Assembly (NCBI GenBank): GCA_025041175.1 | Contig: JAKCFJ010000004.1 | Location: 1-64,000, forward strand | DNA from: Halobacteriales archaeon YIM A00010 | Lineage (GTDB): Archaea; Halobacteriota; Halobacteria; Halobacteriales; Haloarculaceae | DNA length: 64,000 nucleotides | Direction of reading: 5' to 3' | In this document: piece by piece, positions 54,015 through 63,488 of the stretch | Layout of the letters: each line of letters opens with the position of its first letter | Position numbering within the stretch: the first letter of the stretch is position 1 | Notes under the pieces: model-generated | What the model was told of the DNA's origin: nothing | What the model saw: the letters and a program-made list of their open reading frames with translations, nothing else | Database searches by the model: none | Program-made: the position numbers and the translations under genes

Positions 54015-54955
54015 CAGTACTTCCTCGGATCGGGGGCTGAAACCCCGAGAAGATCGGTTCGAGCACGATTCCAGGCATTGTCGAGCGCGTCGGTAACTGA
54101 ATCGGCGCTGTGACCGAGCGCACGAACGAGGACGCCCGCGTCATTCGGGAGGGCCGTCGCGCCAGCGCGCGCCTCGCAGTCGGCGACGCGCTTGTGGAGC
54201 GCATCACTCAGGGACGCCGGTTTTGGGCGCTCGTCGGTGACGGAGGATTCATCCGAGGAACTCGCTGCTGGCACGACGACGTACAGGCTACCGTAGACGG
54301 CGAACTCGTCGAGAACACCGGGAGCGGTCGGATCGTCCTGGGCCGGGTGAAGGTCGGTCGTATCGGCGAACAGCAACCCAGCTCCGTCCTGGACCCGCAG
54401 TTGCGAGACGTAGCGCTCGAACTCGAAGTGCTCGTCGCAGGCCAATCGTCCCGGAACGACGACATCGCCGAAGACTGCACAGCTGCCCGGCGCGACGCGG
54501 AGCGTCACGTCCTGATGGTAGCGCGCGTCGGTGTTGAAGACGGTTGGCTCCGGCAAGTACTCGAGATAGCTTCCCCTATCGATGTCGAGCGACACCGAAG
54601 CGGCCGCGTAGTTGTGTTCCATCGAGAGCACTCTGGTTCGGCTCGCGGTCGAGACGTGCGCAATCGCACCTTCACTGGCCGAGATCTCGACCGAATGGCG
54701 ATCGCCCTGTGCGACGCCGCCAGTGGATGACTGGATGTAGACCGTGGCGACGTCGGGATGAAGGTCGTGATCGAGCGCGCGACCGACGTGGAATGGGGCC
54801 TGTGCGAAATCCCGAACCAACTGCGTTCGGCCTGCCTCGTCCGCGGCGAAGGTGAGTTCGAGCCGCCCATCCTTGCCCGGTGCACCGACGGATGCCTGAG
54901 GGACTGTCTCCGTGGCGTACCCCTCGAAGGCCGGATGTGGAGCATCGGCAGCCAT
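54014..54955 (-). CDS. ureD: Urease accessory protein UreD (UreH)
   Basis: Intact 313-residue UreD, the scaffold that binds apo-urease and UreF. Typical features are GKDGRLELTFAADEAGRTQL, VYIQSSTGGVAQGDRHSVEI (the strongly conserved T-G-G-V-x-x-G-D segment), AHVSTASRTRVLSMEHNYAA and RGSYLEYLPEPTVFNTDARY. It ends with the helical region containing DALHKRVADCEARAGATALP. One base overlaps ureE. Upstream it meets ureG directly (stop 54956, start 54955). Confidence 0.93.
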   Translation of the reverse strand: MAADAPHPAFEGYATETVPQASVGAPGKDGRLELTFAADEAGRTQLVRDFAQAPFHVGRALDHDLHPDVATVYIQSSTGGVAQGDRHSVEISASEGAIAHVSTASRTRVLSMEHNYAAASVSLDIDRGSYLEYLPEPTVFNTDARYHQDVTLRVAPGSCAVFGDVVVPGRLACDEHFEFERYVSQLRVQDGAGLLFADTTDLHPAQDDPTAPGVLDEFAVYGSLYVVVPAASSSDESSVTDERPKPASLSDALHKRVADCEARAGATALPNDAGVLVRALGHSADSVTDALDNAWNRARTDLLGVSAPDPRKY

Positions 54956-55579
54956 CTATGCGAACAACACCCCCTCGATGAGGTGATCGAGGATCCTCTC
55001 GATCCCCTCTCCTTCCCGACAGTTAGTGAGCCCAACGGGACCCTCCCGAACCTCGGCCGCGTCTCGCTCCATCGTATCGAGGTCCGCGCCAACGTGGAGC
55101 GCGAGGTCGGTCTTGTTGATGACGAGTAGATCGCACTCCACGACCCCCGGTCCGCGCTTTCGCGGGATGTCCTCGCCCTCGGCCACCGAGATCACGTAGA
55201 GGGAGTAGTCGGCGAGTTCGGGGTTGAATGTTGCCGCGAGGTTGTCGCCGCCACTCTCAACGAGGACGAGGTCGAGGTCGGGATGATCGGCGAGGAAAGA
55301 ATCTATCTGCGCTAAGTTCATCGAGGGGTCCTCACGGATGCCGGTATGGGGACACGCGCCGGTCTCGACACCTGCGACCAAATCCGGCGGGATCAGCCCC
55401 GTAAAGCGCTCGCGGAGCGTGTCGGCGTCCTCCTGGGTCAGGATGTCGTTGGCGATCACGCCCACGTCGAGGTCGCGCTCGGTGAGCTGTGGAACGAGTT
55501 CGGAGACGAGTGCGGTTTTGCCCGACCCCACGGGACCGCCGATCCCAACCGTTGCCACGTCGCGGTGGGTCAGGCTCAC
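54956..55579 (-). CDS. ureG: Urease GTPase UreG
   Basis: Intact 207-residue SIMIBI-class GTPase that drives nickel delivery. Walker A is [20 protein letters not shown]. The metal-binding Cys-Pro-His motif is [20 protein letters not shown]. Further GTPase motifs are [20 protein letters not shown] and [18 protein letters not shown] (N-K-x-D guanine specificity). Its start overlaps the ureA stop by four bases. Confidence 0.95.
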   Translation of the reverse strand: MSLTHRDVATVGIGGPVGSGKTALVSELVPQLTERDLDVGVIANDILTQEDADTLRERFTGLIPPDLVAGVETGACPHTGIREDPSMNLAQIDSFLADHPDLDLVLVESGGDNLAATFNPELADYSLYVISVAEGEDIPRKRGPGVVECDLLVINKTDLALHVGADLDTMERDAAEVREGPVGLTNCREGEGIERILDHLIEGVLFA

Positions 55580-55959
55580 GAGTCCGCCCCCGCGGATCTC
55601 GCTCGATGTTTCTCCTCAACGGCTTCCCCGTCGTTCTCCCCGTCGCGTGCTTCCCCGGTTCGGATCGGATCGTGAACCGTGACAAGTTTCGTGCCATCGG
55701 GAAAGACTGGCTCGACCTGGATCGTGTCGACCATCTCGGGCACACCCTGCATCACGTCCTCGGTCGAGAGCAATTGGGTGGCTTCAGTTCGGATCTCCGC
55801 GACGCTCCAGCCGTCGCGTGCGCGCTCGAACACCCAGTCCGAGACGTACGCCACGACCTCGGGATAGTTCAGCGCGACGCCGCGATTCTTCCGGCGTCGC
55901 GCTAGTTCCGCGGCCATGAACACCGTAAGGCGCTCCTGTTCTTTCGGAACGAGGTTCAT
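55576..55959 (-). CDS. ureA: Urease gamma subunit UreA
   Basis: Intact 127-residue gamma subunit. Conserved parts are [20 protein letters not shown] and [20 protein letters not shown], then [20 protein letters not shown] followed by [14 protein letters not shown]. It has a C-terminal charged extension of about 25 residues ([20 protein letters not shown]) beyond the roughly 100-residue bacterial gamma subunit. It lies ten bases after the ureC stop. Confidence 0.95.
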   Translation of the reverse strand: MNLVPKEQERLTVFMAAELARRRKNRGVALNYPEVVAYVSDWVFERARDGWSVAEIRTEATQLLSTEDVMQGVPEMVDTIQVEPVFPDGTKLVTVHDPIRTGEARDGENDGEAVEEKHRARSAGADS

Positions 55960-55969
55960 CGTGGATCAC

Positions 55970-57691
55970 TCATAGCATGTATCGCTGTGCGAGGGGAAGT
56001 TCGTCGCTCGGTTCGCAGGTCACCGGTACGCCGTCGATCCGAACCTCGAAGGTCTCGGAATCGACGGCGATGTCGTCGGGTGCGTAGCTGTTGTAGTGCA
56101 TGTCGGACTTGTCGAGATCGTGGATGCCCGAGACGGGCACCACGTGGCTGTCAAGGTCGTAGGCCTCGCTCACGCCACCCTCGTAGGCGGCCTCGCTGAC
56201 GAACGTCAACGAGAGTTCCTGCTTCGCACTGCCCATCGCGCCGGCGCGCTCGCGCTGGATGATCGGCTCGCAGGTCATCAGCGAGCCGTTGGCTTCGCCC
56301 ATCGCCGACGATACCGGGAACCCGCTCTTGAAGATCATGTCAGGTTTGATCCCGAAGAACTCCGGTTCCCACACGACGAGGTCGGCGATCTTGCCCGGTT
56401 CGAGGGACCCGACGTACTCGTCGATACCAGCGGTGATCGCGGGGTTAATAGTGTACTTGGCAAGATAGCGCTTGATCCGGTGATTGTCCGCGTCACGGTC
56501 GGCGTTTGCCGACTCTCCATCGGCGGACAGCGGCCCGCGCTGTGCCTTCATCTTGCTCGCGGTTTGCCACGTCCGGGTGACGAGTTCGGCCATCCGACCC
56601 ATCGCCTGGGAGTCAGTGGTCATCATCGAGATCGCACCCATGTCGTGGAGCACGTCCTCGGCCGCAATCGTCTCGGGACGGATGCGCGACTCCGCGAAGG
56701 CCACGTCTTCGGGCACGTCGGGGTTGAGGTGGTGACACACCATCGTCATGTCGAGGTGTTCCTCGAAGGTGTTGACGGTGTAAGGCATCGTAGGATTGGT
56801 CGAGGAGGGGAGCACGTTCGCGTCACCGACCATCGCCATGATGTCGGGCGCGTGGCCACCACCAGCCCCCTCGATGTGAAACAGGTGGATCGTTCGATCG
56901 CCGATCGCCGCGGCCGTGTTCTCCACGAAGCCAGCTTCGTTGAGCGTGTCCGTATGCAGACAGACCTGGATATCGTGTGCATCGGCCACGTCGAGACACG
57001 TATCGATGGTCTCGGGAGTCGCCCCCCAGTCCTCGTGGAGTTTCAGTCCACACGCACCCGCTTCGATCTGCTCTTTGAGTGCGTCAGGCGAGGAGGCGTT
57101 ACCCTTGCCGTAGAACCCGACGTTGACCGGCCACTCCTCGGCAGCGCGCAGGAACAACTCGATGTTCCGCGGTCCTGGAGTACAGGTCGTCGCGCCACCA
57201 CCATAGCCGCCGCCGAGCATCGTGGTGACCCCCGATGCGATCGCGTGCTCGACCAACTGGCCCGAGTTGAAGTGGACGTGGATGTCGAGTGCCCCTGGTG
57301 TGACGATCTTTCCCTCGGCGGGGTAGACATCCGTACTGGGACCCACGACCATGTTCACGCCGTCCATCGTGTCGGGATTGCCCGCCGACCCGATCCTTGC
57401 GACTTCGCCGTTCCGGACGCCAATGTCGGCGGCGAGGATCCCTATTACGGGATCAAGGATGGTCGCGTTCGTGAGCACCCAATCAAGCGCGCCGTCGGCC
57501 TGCGTGACGTGTGGTGTCATTCCCAACCCGTCGCGCAGTGTCTTGCCACCGCCGAAGACCGCCTCGTCGCCGTGGGTGCGTAGGTCCGTCTCGATTTCGG
57601 CGAACAGTTCAGTGTCGCCTAGGCGAATCTGTCCGCCTGTCGTCGGTCCGTAGAGGTCAGTATACGCCTCCCGCGAGAGGTCTCGAGTCAC
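55970..57691 (-). CDS. ureC: Urease alpha (catalytic) subunit UreC
   Basis: Intact 573-residue catalytic subunit that hydrolyses urea to ammonia and carbamate at a dinickel centre. The nickel ligands His-x-His appear in [20 protein letters not shown]. The lysine to be carbamylated is in [20 protein letters not shown]. More ligands and catalytic His lie in [37 protein letters not shown] and [20 protein letters not shown], and the Asp in [20 protein letters not shown]. Its start overlaps the ureB stop by four bases. Length and motifs are those of active ureases. Confidence 0.97.
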   Translation of the reverse strand: MTRDLSREAYTDLYGPTTGGQIRLGDTELFAEIETDLRTHGDEAVFGGGKTLRDGLGMTPHVTQADGALDWVLTNATILDPVIGILAADIGVRNGEVARIGSAGNPDTMDGVNMVVGPSTDVYPAEGKIVTPGALDIHVHFNSGQLVEHAIASGVTTMLGGGYGGGATTCTPGPRNIELFLRAAEEWPVNVGFYGKGNASSPDALKEQIEAGACGLKLHEDWGATPETIDTCLDVADAHDIQVCLHTDTLNEAGFVENTAAAIGDRTIHLFHIEGAGGGHAPDIMAMVGDANVLPSSTNPTMPYTVNTFEEHLDMTMVCHHLNPDVPEDVAFAESRIRPETIAAEDVLHDMGAISMMTTDSQAMGRMAELVTRTWQTASKMKAQRGPLSADGESANADRDADNHRIKRYLAKYTINPAITAGIDEYVGSLEPGKIADLVVWEPEFFGIKPDMIFKSGFPVSSAMGEANGSLMTCEPIIQRERAGAMGSAKQELSLTFVSEAAYEGGVSEAYDLDSHVVPVSGIHDLDKSDMHYNSYAPDDIAVDSETFEVRIDGVPVTCEPSDELPLAQRYML

Positions 57692-58077
57692 GGTCTTTCA
57701 CTCTCTTCGTCGTCCTCATCGACGAACCCGGCCGCACGTATCCGTTCGAGCGCTGTATCGAGGGCGTCACCGTCGGTCAGCCCGTTCAGTCCGTAGGCCC
57801 GCTCCTCACCGCCGAGTGTGACCAGTTCGACATCGGTCTCGTCGCCCGGTTCGAACCGGACTGCGGTTCCGGCAGGAACGTTCAGTCGCTTGCCGAAGGC
57901 CGCCTTGCGGTCGAACGCCAGCGCACGGTTCGCCTCGAAGAAGTGGACGTGTGAACCGACCTGTACCGGGCGGTCACCGGTGTTGGCGACATCGAGCGTC
58001 GTGGTCTCCCGGCCCTCGTTGAGGGTTAGGTCGCCGTCACCCGGCCGCACCTCGCCCGGCACTATCCCCTCGGTCAT
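57688..58077 (-). CDS. ureB: Urease beta subunit UreB
   Basis: Intact 129-residue beta subunit, first gene of ureBCAGDEF. The conserved core includes [40 protein letters not shown] and [20 protein letters not shown], and ends YGLNGL. An unusually strong Shine-Dalgarno sequence, GGAGGTGG, sits about seven bases before the ATG; most genes in this window lack one. The gene order beta-alpha-gamma then G-D-E-F is the haloarchaeal arrangement. Confidence 0.95.
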   Translation of the reverse strand: MTEGIVPGEVRPGDGDLTLNEGRETTTLDVANTGDRPVQVGSHVHFFEANRALAFDRKAAFGKRLNVPAGTAVRFEPGDETDVELVTLGGEERAYGLNGLTDGDALDTALERIRAAGFVDEDDEESERP

Positions 58078-58083
58078 CCCGCC

Positions 58084-58128
58084 ACCTCCTGTTTGGTGTA
58101 CGAATGTCCAGCGAATATCTTATACTGG
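58084..58128 (-). promoter_or_regulatory. Urease operon promoter and ribosome-binding site
   Basis: On the minus strand a TATA-like AGTATAAGATATTC at about 58113-58126 precedes the SD sequence CAGGAGGTGG at about 58084-58093. The leader is thus about 20-25 bases long, and translation starts by an SD mechanism rather than leaderless. Confidence 0.55.
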
Positions 58129-58317
58129 CTCGTTTTGTCCATTACAATTCGGTGTATCAATTGGACCGGCATAAGTGCAGCGAGATATACCAAAGATTGC
58201 CCAATAAAGAAGGTGCTTCAGGCAAGTCGGTGAACTGGGCAGTATGTTTGGGTTGCAGCATCGAGAGCTGGTGTCACACATCGAGTCGATTTGTCGGTAT
58301 CGAACACGGAGTCGTCG

Positions 58318-59127
58318 ATGAATGGAGCACTGTTGGGTGTTTCGGCCACCGCGGGGGCACTTGGTGTGACACACGCGATCGAACCCGACCACGTAGCGGG
58401 CATCGCCTCCTTGACGAGCCGCGAGGCCGACACACGGCTCTCGGCGCTCGCCGGCGCTTGTTTCAGTCTGGGACACGTCGTGCTAGTGGTCGCGTGGCTC
58501 GTGGTCGGCTACTTGCTTCTGGGTCGGACCTCGTTCGCACCGATCTACGACACTGTCGGCACGATCGGCGTGGGGCTCCTGCTCGGAGCGCTCGGAGCCG
58601 CGATGACGGTCGGCGGCCTCCGATCGCTAGTCCATACCCACGAGCACGCCCACGGCGGCGAGAGGCACACCCACGCGCACCTCCACCGACCGGCGTTCGA
58701 CCGTATTCGGTCCGTCCTCAAAGCTAGCCGCGGCGAGGACAGCGACCATGAGCGCGCTCAACACGACGGCGACCACATCTACAGTCATCATTCGGGGGCG
58801 GAGCATGCGCATGTACACAGCACGGTGAGCTATCTGAAGACCGGGCTCGTCGGGGCGCTATTTACCCTCTCGCCACCGCTCTCGATGATTGTGTTCACCG
58901 CAACGCTGTTCCCGCAGCGCGGCGCTGCCACCGTCGGGTTCGCGGTAGCCGTGTACGCGGTCACAATCACGGCGACGATGAGTCTCCTCGGAGCTGGCGT
59001 CGGTGTCGCCGCCGGTGCCGTGGCCGAACGCCCCCGTGTCTACGGCCTCGTTCGGGCGGTCGCTGGCGTAGCGGTGATCGGCCTCGCGGCATCGATGTTG
59101 GAGACCACACTGCCAGTGCTCGTCTGA
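58318..59127 (+). CDS. High-affinity nickel/cobalt transporter (UreH/NiCoT-like)
   Basis: Intact permease of about 269 residues. The metal-binding signature of this family, HAIEPDHVAGIASLTSREAD, lies in the second helix (His and Asp, typically HAxxPDH). Hydrophobic segments follow, with a central cytoplasmic His-rich loop containing HTHEHAHGGERHTHAHLHRP and SHHSGAEHAHVHS. A second family motif is FTLSPPLSMIVFTATLFP. ATG 58318 (MNGALLGVSA) is preferred to the TTG at 58291. It is divergent from the urease operon and surely supplies its nickel. Confidence 0.9.
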   Translation: MNGALLGVSATAGALGVTHAIEPDHVAGIASLTSREADTRLSALAGACFSLGHVVLVVAWLVVGYLLLGRTSFAPIYDTVGTIGVGLLLGALGAAMTVGGLRSLVHTHEHAHGGERHTHAHLHRPAFDRIRSVLKASRGEDSDHERAQHDGDHIYSHHSGAEHAHVHSTVSYLKTGLVGALFTLSPPLSMIVFTATLFPQRGAATVGFAVAVYAVTITATMSLLGAGVGVAAGAVAERPRVYGLVRAVAGVAVIGLAASMLETTLPVLV

Positions 59128-59171
59128 CTTGCCTTCCGACCCGAGCAGAGTAACCACGACCAGGAACAAAA

Positions 59172-59187
59172 CATATGGCCATATATG
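59172..59187. promoter_or_regulatory. Short palindrome CATATGGCCATATATG
   Basis: ATATGGCCATAT at its centre is a perfect 12-bp palindrome, in A+T-rich DNA between the nickel-transporter stop and urtA. It is about 140 bases upstream of urtA. A metal- or nitrogen-responsive operator is conceivable. Confidence 0.4.
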
Positions 59188-59327
59188 AAGGTTATAAATT
59201 TATGAGTTAGCAGTTTTTCACTGAATAAGGATTCCCTTAAACTCACACAGGGATAAACGAAGAATCATAATATCAACACGGCAAGCCTTATTTGCCTACT
59301 CCAATCCAAGACATACGTTGAGAAAGA

Positions 59328-60704
59328 ATGGAAGAGAACGCACATTCACTGGGTGAAGTTGAGAAAAAGACTGTGAATACAGTTGAAACGGACCAGAAAT
59401 CTCGAAATAACGTTCGACAGCTGGACCCGTCCTCGCGGAACCGACGGGAGTTCCTCGCTGCGAGTGCAGCCGCGGCGGGCACCGTGTTGGCTGGCTGCAG
59501 CGGCAGTACGTCGGGGATACTGGGTGGATCGTCGGACGACGAAGCGGTCACACTCGGCATCCTCGAGGATCGATCAGGCAACTTCGCGTTGAACGGCACG
59601 CCGAAGTACAATGCCAGCATGCTCGCTGTCGAGGAGTTCAACGAGGAAGGCGGTATCCTCGACAAGGAAATCGAGACATTCACTCCAGATCCCCAGTCGG
59701 ATAACTCGCGCTACCAAGAGCTCACGCGTCAGGCCATCCAACGTGAGAACGTCGATGCACTCTGGGCGGGCTACTCCTCGGCGACCCGCGAGACCATCCG
59801 GCCGATCGTCGACCGGAACGAACAACTGTACTTCTACACCACCCAGTACGAGGGTGGAGTCTGCGATCAGTACACCTTCTGCATGGGTGCGACGGCCCGT
59901 CAGCAACTAGGTTCGGTCTTTCCGTATATGGTCGAGGAGTTCGGTTCGAACGTCTACACCATCGCCGCGGACTACAACTTTGGACAACTCTCTGCGGACT
60001 GGGTGCGCGTGCTCGCCGACGAGACCGACGCCAACATCATGGACGAGGAGTTCATTCCGCTTTCGGTTACGGACTTCGGCTCCACGATCAACAACATTCA
60101 GGAAACCGATCCTGATTTCGTGATGGCGCTGCTTGTCGGCCAGAACCACACCTCCTTTTGGAACCAGCGCACCTCCGCCGGACTCGACATTCCAATGGGA
60201 ACTTCCACGGTGATGGCCCAAGGCTACCAGCACCAGCGCCTCGATCCACCCGCGATGGCGGACGTCTACGGCGGATTCAACTACATGCAGGAGATTCCCA
60301 CCGATCGCAACCAGTCGTTCCGAGAGCGCTACTACGAGAAATTCCCCGATGCAGACTACATCAACGAGGAAGCGGTGAACAACTACTTCTCGATCAAGAT
60401 GTACGCCGAGGCCGCCGAGGCGGTAGGCTCGACGGATCAGGCCGACATCATTGAGGAGCTCGAAAGCGGGGTGAATGTCTCTGCCCCGGAAGGCGACATC
60501 TCGCTGCAGGGGTCCATCCATCACATGACACACAATATGCGGGTATTCCGGTGTGACGAGGAGCACAACATCACCGTCGAGGCCCAGGAGATGATCCCCG
60601 AGCAGTTCCTTTCGGAGACCGTCGGGGCTGATCTCACCGAAAAGGACGAAACCACCCAGTACGTCCCAGCGAACTTCTACGAGGAGGCCAATACTACGCA
60701 ATGA
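59328..60704 (+). CDS. urtA: Urea ABC transporter binding lipoprotein UrtA
   Basis: Intact 458-residue substrate-binding protein. After a polar 39-residue lead comes a Tat motif NRREFLAASAAAAGTVLAGC with lipobox LAGC, anchoring it to the membrane. The mature part shows VTLGILEDRSGNFALNGTPK, EEFNEEGGILDKEIETFTPD, YFYTTQYEGGVCDQYTFCMG and AADYNFGQLSADWVRVLADE, all typical of UrtA. Its context next to urease and its distinct sequence from the binding protein at 10293 make urea the likely ligand. It is the first gene of urtABCDE. Confidence 0.93.
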   Translation: MEENAHSLGEVEKKTVNTVETDQKSRNNVRQLDPSSRNRREFLAASAAAAGTVLAGCSGSTSGILGGSSDDEAVTLGILEDRSGNFALNGTPKYNASMLAVEEFNEEGGILDKEIETFTPDPQSDNSRYQELTRQAIQRENVDALWAGYSSATRETIRPIVDRNEQLYFYTTQYEGGVCDQYTFCMGATARQQLGSVFPYMVEEFGSNVYTIAADYNFGQLSADWVRVLADETDANIMDEEFIPLSVTDFGSTINNIQETDPDFVMALLVGQNHTSFWNQRTSAGLDIPMGTSTVMAQGYQHQRLDPPAMADVYGGFNYMQEIPTDRNQSFRERYYEKFPDADYINEEAVNNYFSIKMYAEAAEAVGSTDQADIIEELESGVNVSAPEGDISLQGSIHHMTHNMRVFRCDEEHNITVEAQEMIPEQFLSETVGADLTEKDETTQYVPANFYEEANTTQ

Positions 60705-61630
60705 ATCCCTTCAATCTCTTCTTCCAATTCGCAGATAGCTTCGCATTCATTGTGCTCTCTGCTGTCGGGCTCGCGGTGATCTTCGGGATGATGGGTGTGA
60801 TCAACCTTGGTCACGGCGAGTTTATCATGATCGGTGCATACGGCACGACGCTTGTCGCCAACGCGGGCGCACCGCTCGTGGCCGCAATGATCGTTGGTGT
60901 TATCGTCACAGCGGTGTTCGGCTTTCTCGTCGAGCGAACCATCGTCTCCGGAGCCGCGATCAACTGGGTAGCCGAGCGGACGCTCGGACGCTCCGTAATC
61001 GAACCGCTGTACGACCGGCTGTTGGACTCGATGGTAGCGACATGGGCGATCGGTCTCATCCTCACACAGGGTGTACGTATCGTCTTCGGGAACTCCATTC
61101 CACAGCTCAACACTCCGCTTGGGAGCATCCAGTATGGCGGTTTCTCTTATTCGGTGTATCGGCTAGTGCTTTCGCTCGTCGCGGTTTGTGTGCTCGTGGG
61201 ACTGTATGCCGTGTTTACGCATACGAAGTTCGGAGTACGAGCACGCGCAACGATTCAGGATCCCGAAACAGCTCGCTCGCTCGGTGTGAATACTGACGAG
61301 ATGTACACCACAACGTTCGTCATCGGATCGGCACTGGCGGGGCTGACCGGTGCGCTGTACGCGCCATCGTTGACCGTGGTTCCATCGATGGGTACGTCGT
61401 TTCTGGTCGAGGCATTCGTTGCGGTCGTCGTCGGTGGCCCGTCAGTCCTGTTTGGAACGACGCTCTCGGGCGGCTTGCTCGGCGCGATCAACGCGCTGTT
61501 CACTAACCTGTACGGCACGTTCTTCGGCCAGATCGCCATGCTGTTGACCGCTATCCTCGTTATCCGGCTGCTGTCGAACGGGCTGACGGGGCTAGTCGAG
61601 ACTGTTCGCGACCGCAAGGTGGGTGAGTAA
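60701..61630 (+). CDS. urtB: Urea ABC transporter permease UrtB
   Basis: Intact 309-residue permease with eight or more membrane helices. The family motif is VIFGMMGVINLGHGEFIMIG. The ATPase-contact loop is RATIQDPETARSLGVNTDEM. AFVAVVVGGPSVLFGTTLSG is the conserved late segment. The ATG overlaps the urtA stop by four bases (60701-60704). Confidence 0.94.
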   Translation: MNPFNLFFQFADSFAFIVLSAVGLAVIFGMMGVINLGHGEFIMIGAYGTTLVANAGAPLVAAMIVGVIVTAVFGFLVERTIVSGAAINWVAERTLGRSVIEPLYDRLLDSMVATWAIGLILTQGVRIVFGNSIPQLNTPLGSIQYGGFSYSVYRLVLSLVAVCVLVGLYAVFTHTKFGVRARATIQDPETARSLGVNTDEMYTTTFVIGSALAGLTGALYAPSLTVVPSMGTSFLVEAFVAVVVGGPSVLFGTTLSGGLLGAINALFTNLYGTFFGQIAMLLTAILVIRLLSNGLTGLVETVRDRKVGE

Positions 61631-61631
61631 G

Positions 61632-62714
61632 ATGGGGCCTGCAAGCGCATTCGATCGAGCGCGTGCGCCCTTCGAGGGACCGAACACGGCTGGTAACACC
61701 CGTGGGTTTTGGATCGGCTTCCTCGCCGTGTTCGCGGTGCTGTTGATCTATCCGCTGCTGTTCGGCGCATACGCTGCGTCGAACGCCGCACAGTTCCTCT
61801 TCTCGGCGATCCTAGGACTCTCACTATGTTTCGTCTGGGGGTACGCCGGTATTCTCAGTTTCGGCCAGGTGGTGTTCTATGGTATCGCCGGTTACACCTT
61901 TGGTCTCCTGAGCCTCAACTTCGGGAGTGCGCTCGTCACCACGCTCGCGCTCCCAGCCGCCGTCGCAATCGCCACGCTCGGGGCGTTCGTACTCGGCTAC
62001 TTCATGTTCTACGGCGAAGTTCGCGATGTCTACGTCACGATCCTTACCCTCGTGGTGACGCTCGTGTTGTACACCTTCATGGGCCAGACCGCGGGCAGCG
62101 AGTGGACGATCGGGTCGGTCGCGCTGGGCGGATTCAACGGAATGCCCGCGATCCCGAACCTCACTCTCGGCGTCGACGAGAGCGCACTGCGGCTCTCGGG
62201 GGCGACGTTCTACTGGTTCACCCTGCTCTCGCTTGCAGTGATCTATCTCGGTCTCCGCGCGCTGGTGAACGGCCGATTCGGCTATACGATGGTCGCGGTT
62301 CGGGAAGACGAGGACCGCACGCAGATGCTCGGTTACGACGTGCGGCGGGTCAAACTCCTCGTGTTCGTCATCGGTGGCGCGCTGGCCGGTTTCGCGGGCG
62401 TCCTCTACGCGACGTGGGGTAACTACATCAACCCGGATGTGTTCGGGATCACCTTCGCCTCGATCCCCGTGGTCTGGGTCACCGTGGGCGGACGGCGCTC
62501 ACTGCTGGGTGCGATCGTCGCTACGGTCGCCATTGAGTGGTTCCGCCAGCAACTCGCCGTGACGGGTAGCCAGTACGCCATCGTGGTCGTGGGCGCGTTG
62601 TTGCTGGCGGTCGTGCTCGTGCTTCCGGAAGGGGTCGTGCCATGGATGCGCGCCCGGCTTCGAAACCGCTCGGAGCACCCCCAGTCGACCGACAGCACGG
62701 GGGTGGTCGAATGA
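61632..62714 (+). CDS. urtC: Urea ABC transporter permease UrtC
   Basis: Intact 360-residue permease. LCFVWGYAGILSFGQVVFYG is the LivM/UrtC hallmark. The coupling loop is MVAVREDEDRTQMLGYDVRR. GNYINPDVFGITFASIPVVW is typical of UrtC. ATG at 61632 is one base after the urtB stop; an in-frame GTG at 61623 would overlap urtB. Its stop overlaps the urtD ATG by four bases. Confidence 0.94.
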   Translation: MGPASAFDRARAPFEGPNTAGNTRGFWIGFLAVFAVLLIYPLLFGAYAASNAAQFLFSAILGLSLCFVWGYAGILSFGQVVFYGIAGYTFGLLSLNFGSALVTTLALPAAVAIATLGAFVLGYFMFYGEVRDVYVTILTLVVTLVLYTFMGQTAGSEWTIGSVALGGFNGMPAIPNLTLGVDESALRLSGATFYWFTLLSLAVIYLGLRALVNGRFGYTMVAVREDEDRTQMLGYDVRRVKLLVFVIGGALAGFAGVLYATWGNYINPDVFGITFASIPVVWVTVGGRRSLLGAIVATVAIEWFRQQLAVTGSQYAIVVVGALLLAVVLVLPEGVVPWMRARLRNRSEHPQSTDSTGVVE

Positions 62715-63487
62715 GCGGGACACGGGATCCCGCAGTCAGGCAATCACCAGCGGTGCGGGCCACCGGGTCCGATACAGACACCCTTCTCCAGACCGACGGC
62801 GTCACCAAGCGCTTTGGCGGGTTCACCGCGATCGACGGCATCGATTTCGGGGTCAATACTGCCGAGCTCCGGTGTTTGATTGGGCCGAATGGTGCTGGCA
62901 AGTCCACGCTGTTGAAGCTGATCACCGGCCAGCACTCGGTCACCGACGGGGAGGTCTACTATCGCGGTGAGGGGATAACCGATCTGTTGCCCCACGAGCG
63001 AGTAGACCGTGGTATTGGCATGAAGTTCCAAGTACCGAGTGTCTTCGACGACCTCACCGCCGCAGGGAACCTGCGGCTTCCGCTCCAGCGTGTGGTGACC
63101 AACGGCGACCTCGCGGCGCGTGTACAGGAGGCGCTCGATCGGGTCGGTCTGTCGGACCGAGCCGATACGCACGCCTCGGAACTGTCCCACGGCGAACAAC
63201 AGCACCTCGAGATCGGCATGGCGGTGGCGCTCGATCCCGACCTCCTGTTGCTCGACGAACCGGTTGCGGGACTCTCCATGGAAGAACGCAACGACATCGC
63301 CGACCTCGTGACAGCACTCAACGGCGACGGGATCGCGTTCGTCGTCATCGAGCACGACATCGACTTTGTCGCGCGAATTGCCGACGAGGTCACCGTGCTT
63401 CACCAGGGCGCGGTCTTCCGCGAGGGGCCCATCGAGCAGATCCGCACCGACGAGAAAGTCCGTCGTATTTACCTGGGGGGTGACTGA
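62711..63487 (+). CDS. urtD: Urea ABC transporter ATPase UrtD
   Basis: Intact ATPase of about 258 residues. Walker A is LIGPNGAGKSTLLKLITGQH. The Q-loop region is RGIGMKFQVPSVFDDLTAAG, with the fused KFQVP typical of UrtD. The signature is ELSHGEQQHLEIGMAVALDP, Walker B is LLLLDEPVAGLSMEERND and the H-loop is IAFVVIEHDIDFVARIADEV. Start ATG at 62711 overlaps urtC. Confidence 0.95.
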   Translation: MSGTRDPAVRQSPAVRATGSDTDTLLQTDGVTKRFGGFTAIDGIDFGVNTAELRCLIGPNGAGKSTLLKLITGQHSVTDGEVYYRGEGITDLLPHERVDRGIGMKFQVPSVFDDLTAAGNLRLPLQRVVTNGDLAARVQEALDRVGLSDRADTHASELSHGEQQHLEIGMAVALDPDLLLLDEPVAGLSMEERNDIADLVTALNGDGIAFVVIEHDIDFVARIADEVTVLHQGAVFREGPIEQIRTDEKVRRIYLGGD

Positions 63488-63488
63488 G

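Noticed and set aside
56096-57583. A 495-codon plus-strand open frame opposite ureC
   Set aside because: Mirror of the urease alpha subunit gene with no recognisable domain.
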